Source: JAAAPF01 sp046541805 | GTDB lineage: Bacteria > Pseudomonadota > Alphaproteobacteria > Geminicoccales > Geminicoccaceae | DNA: 15,527 nucleotides | Assembly (NCBI GenBank): GCA_046541805.1 | Contig: JBKHCM010000074.1 | Span: forward strand, 1 to 15,527 | Direction of reading: 5' to 3' | Shown: one piece after another, positions 15,055 through 15,527 of the stretch | Position numbering within the stretch: the stretch's first letter is position 1 | Layout of the letters: every line of letters starts with the position of its first letter | Translations under genes and position numbers: made by a program | Notes under the pieces: model-generated | Told to the model about the DNA's origin: nothing | Seen by the model: only the letters and a program-made list of their open reading frames with translations | Database searches by the model: none

Positions 15055-15527
15055 GTCGATTTCCGGGACCATCGGCTTTTCGGTCTCGATTCCCGTCATC
15101 GCCAAGCGCAGGCCTTTCCACGGCTTGGCCACCATGTCGTTCACCGCCGTCGGCTCGAAGCCGCAGTGGACCATGCAGTCGGCGCACTTCTCGTACTTGC
15201 CGGTGCCGTAGGCGTCCCAGTCCGTGGTTTCCATGAGCTCCTTGAAGCTCTTGGCGTAGCCTTCGCTCAACAGGTAGCAAGGGCGTTGCCAGCCGAAGAT
15301 GTTGCGCGTCGGGTTGCCCCACGGCGTGCACCGGTAGTCCTGGTTCCCGGCGAGGAAGTCGAGATAGAGCGAAGACTGGTTGAAGACCCAGCCGCGCTTC
15401 TTGCCGAGGCGGAAGACGTCGCGAAAGAGATTCTTCGTCTGCTGGCGATTGAGAAAGTGCTGCTGATCCGGGGCGCGCTCGTAGGCGTAGCCGGGCGACA
15501 CCGTGATGCCTTCGACGCCGAGCGTGG
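14947..15527 (-). CDS. hpnH: Adenosylhopane synthase HpnH (radical SAM), C-terminal part (partial)
   Basis: The minus-strand frame is open to the right edge, so this is the C-terminal 193 residues or so. The reading continues upstream of the in-frame GTG at 15501 (TLGVEGIT before VSPGYAYERAPDQQHFLNR), so that GTG is internal and not the start. Motifs are strongly HpnH-like: LDFLAGNQDYRCTPWGNPT, GWQRPCYLLSEGYAKSFKEL, GTGKYEKCADCMVHCGFEP (cysteine cluster at 15162-15188) and NQRPAAYVFDRHVKEAL. The radical-SAM CxxxCxxC cluster would be upstream, outside the window. HpnH adds a 5'-deoxyadenosyl radical to hopene to give adenosylhopane, the substrate of HpnG. It is convergent to hpnG, and its last 35 residues overlap hpnG by 108 bp. 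The tail GEARQPRRRVS looks unconserved. Confidence 0.95.
   Translation of the reverse strand, partial: TLGVEGITVSPGYAYERAPDQQHFLNRQQTKNLFRDVFRLGKKRGWVFNQSSLYLDFLAGNQDYRCTPWGNPTRNIFGWQRPCYLLSEGYAKSFKELMETTDWDAYGTGKYEKCADCMVHCGFEPTAVNDMVAKPWKGLRLAMTGIETEKPMVPEIDLSNQRPAAYVFDRHVKEALEKPLPGEARQPRRRVS

Noticed and set aside
14947..15501. hpnH as a complete gene starting at the GTG at 15501.
   Set aside because: The frame stays open upstream to the window edge with residues that fit the family, and the radical-SAM cluster is missing, so this is a fragment of a longer gene.
1..15527. CRISPR array, tRNA, transposon or phage-like element.
   Set aside because: I saw no spaced direct repeats of CRISPR size, no tRNA-like cloverleaf or CCA-ending gene, and no transposase or terminal inverted repeats; almost all bases belong to recognised genes.

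Overview
The window is a very GC-rich, densely packed bacterial segment, most likely from a hopanoid-producing alphaproteobacterium (Rhodospirillales-like). This rests on the gene order (a divergent recG-like gene, then sdhE and mfd; a deacetylase, xseB, ispA and dxs block; the three-gene hpnC/hpnD/hpnE squalene route), the strong G/C third-position bias, and the frequent GTG/TTG starts with 4-bp stop/start overlaps. The genus cannot be named from the sequence.

Layout. On the minus strand at 1-350 is the N-terminal part of a RecG-like protein, transcribed out of the window. From 400 to 15054 twelve genes run on the plus strand with almost no space between them: sdhE (FAD insertion into succinate dehydrogenase), mfd (transcription-repair coupling factor), a histone-deacetylase-family amidohydrolase, xseB (exonuclease VII small subunit), ispA (farnesyl diphosphate synthase), dxs (first enzyme of the MEP isoprenoid pathway), hpnC, hpnB, hpnD, hpnE, shc/hpnF and hpnG. 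On the minus strand, entering from the right edge, is the C-terminal part of hpnH, whose 3' end overlaps the 3' end of hpnG by 108 bp.

How the genes fit together. Dxs feeds the MEP pathway, and IspA condenses its C5 products to farnesyl diphosphate. HpnD joins two farnesyl diphosphates to presqualene diphosphate, HpnC converts that to hydroxysqualene, and HpnE reduces it to squalene. Shc cyclises squalene to hopene/hopanol. HpnH (radical SAM) adds adenosine to hopene, and HpnG removes adenine to start the extended, ribosyl side chain. HpnB is a membrane-anchored GT2 glycosyltransferase of the hopanoid cluster with no settled reaction. The window therefore carries the first enzyme of isoprenoid synthesis, the C15 synthase and nearly the whole C30-to-C35 hopanoid route in one directional run, directly behind DNA-repair and respiratory-assembly genes.

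The only gap longer than 50 bp between plus-strand genes is the 82 bp before hpnD. I found no tRNA, rRNA, CRISPR array, insertion sequence or phage gene. I do not see an undescribed defence or mobile system here. The most unusual points are the inverted hpnH with its antisense overlap, the fusion of the isoprenoid-supply block to the hopanoid block, an AT-rich patch with a perfect hairpin inside hpnE, and a three-copy 12-nt repeat inside hpnG.
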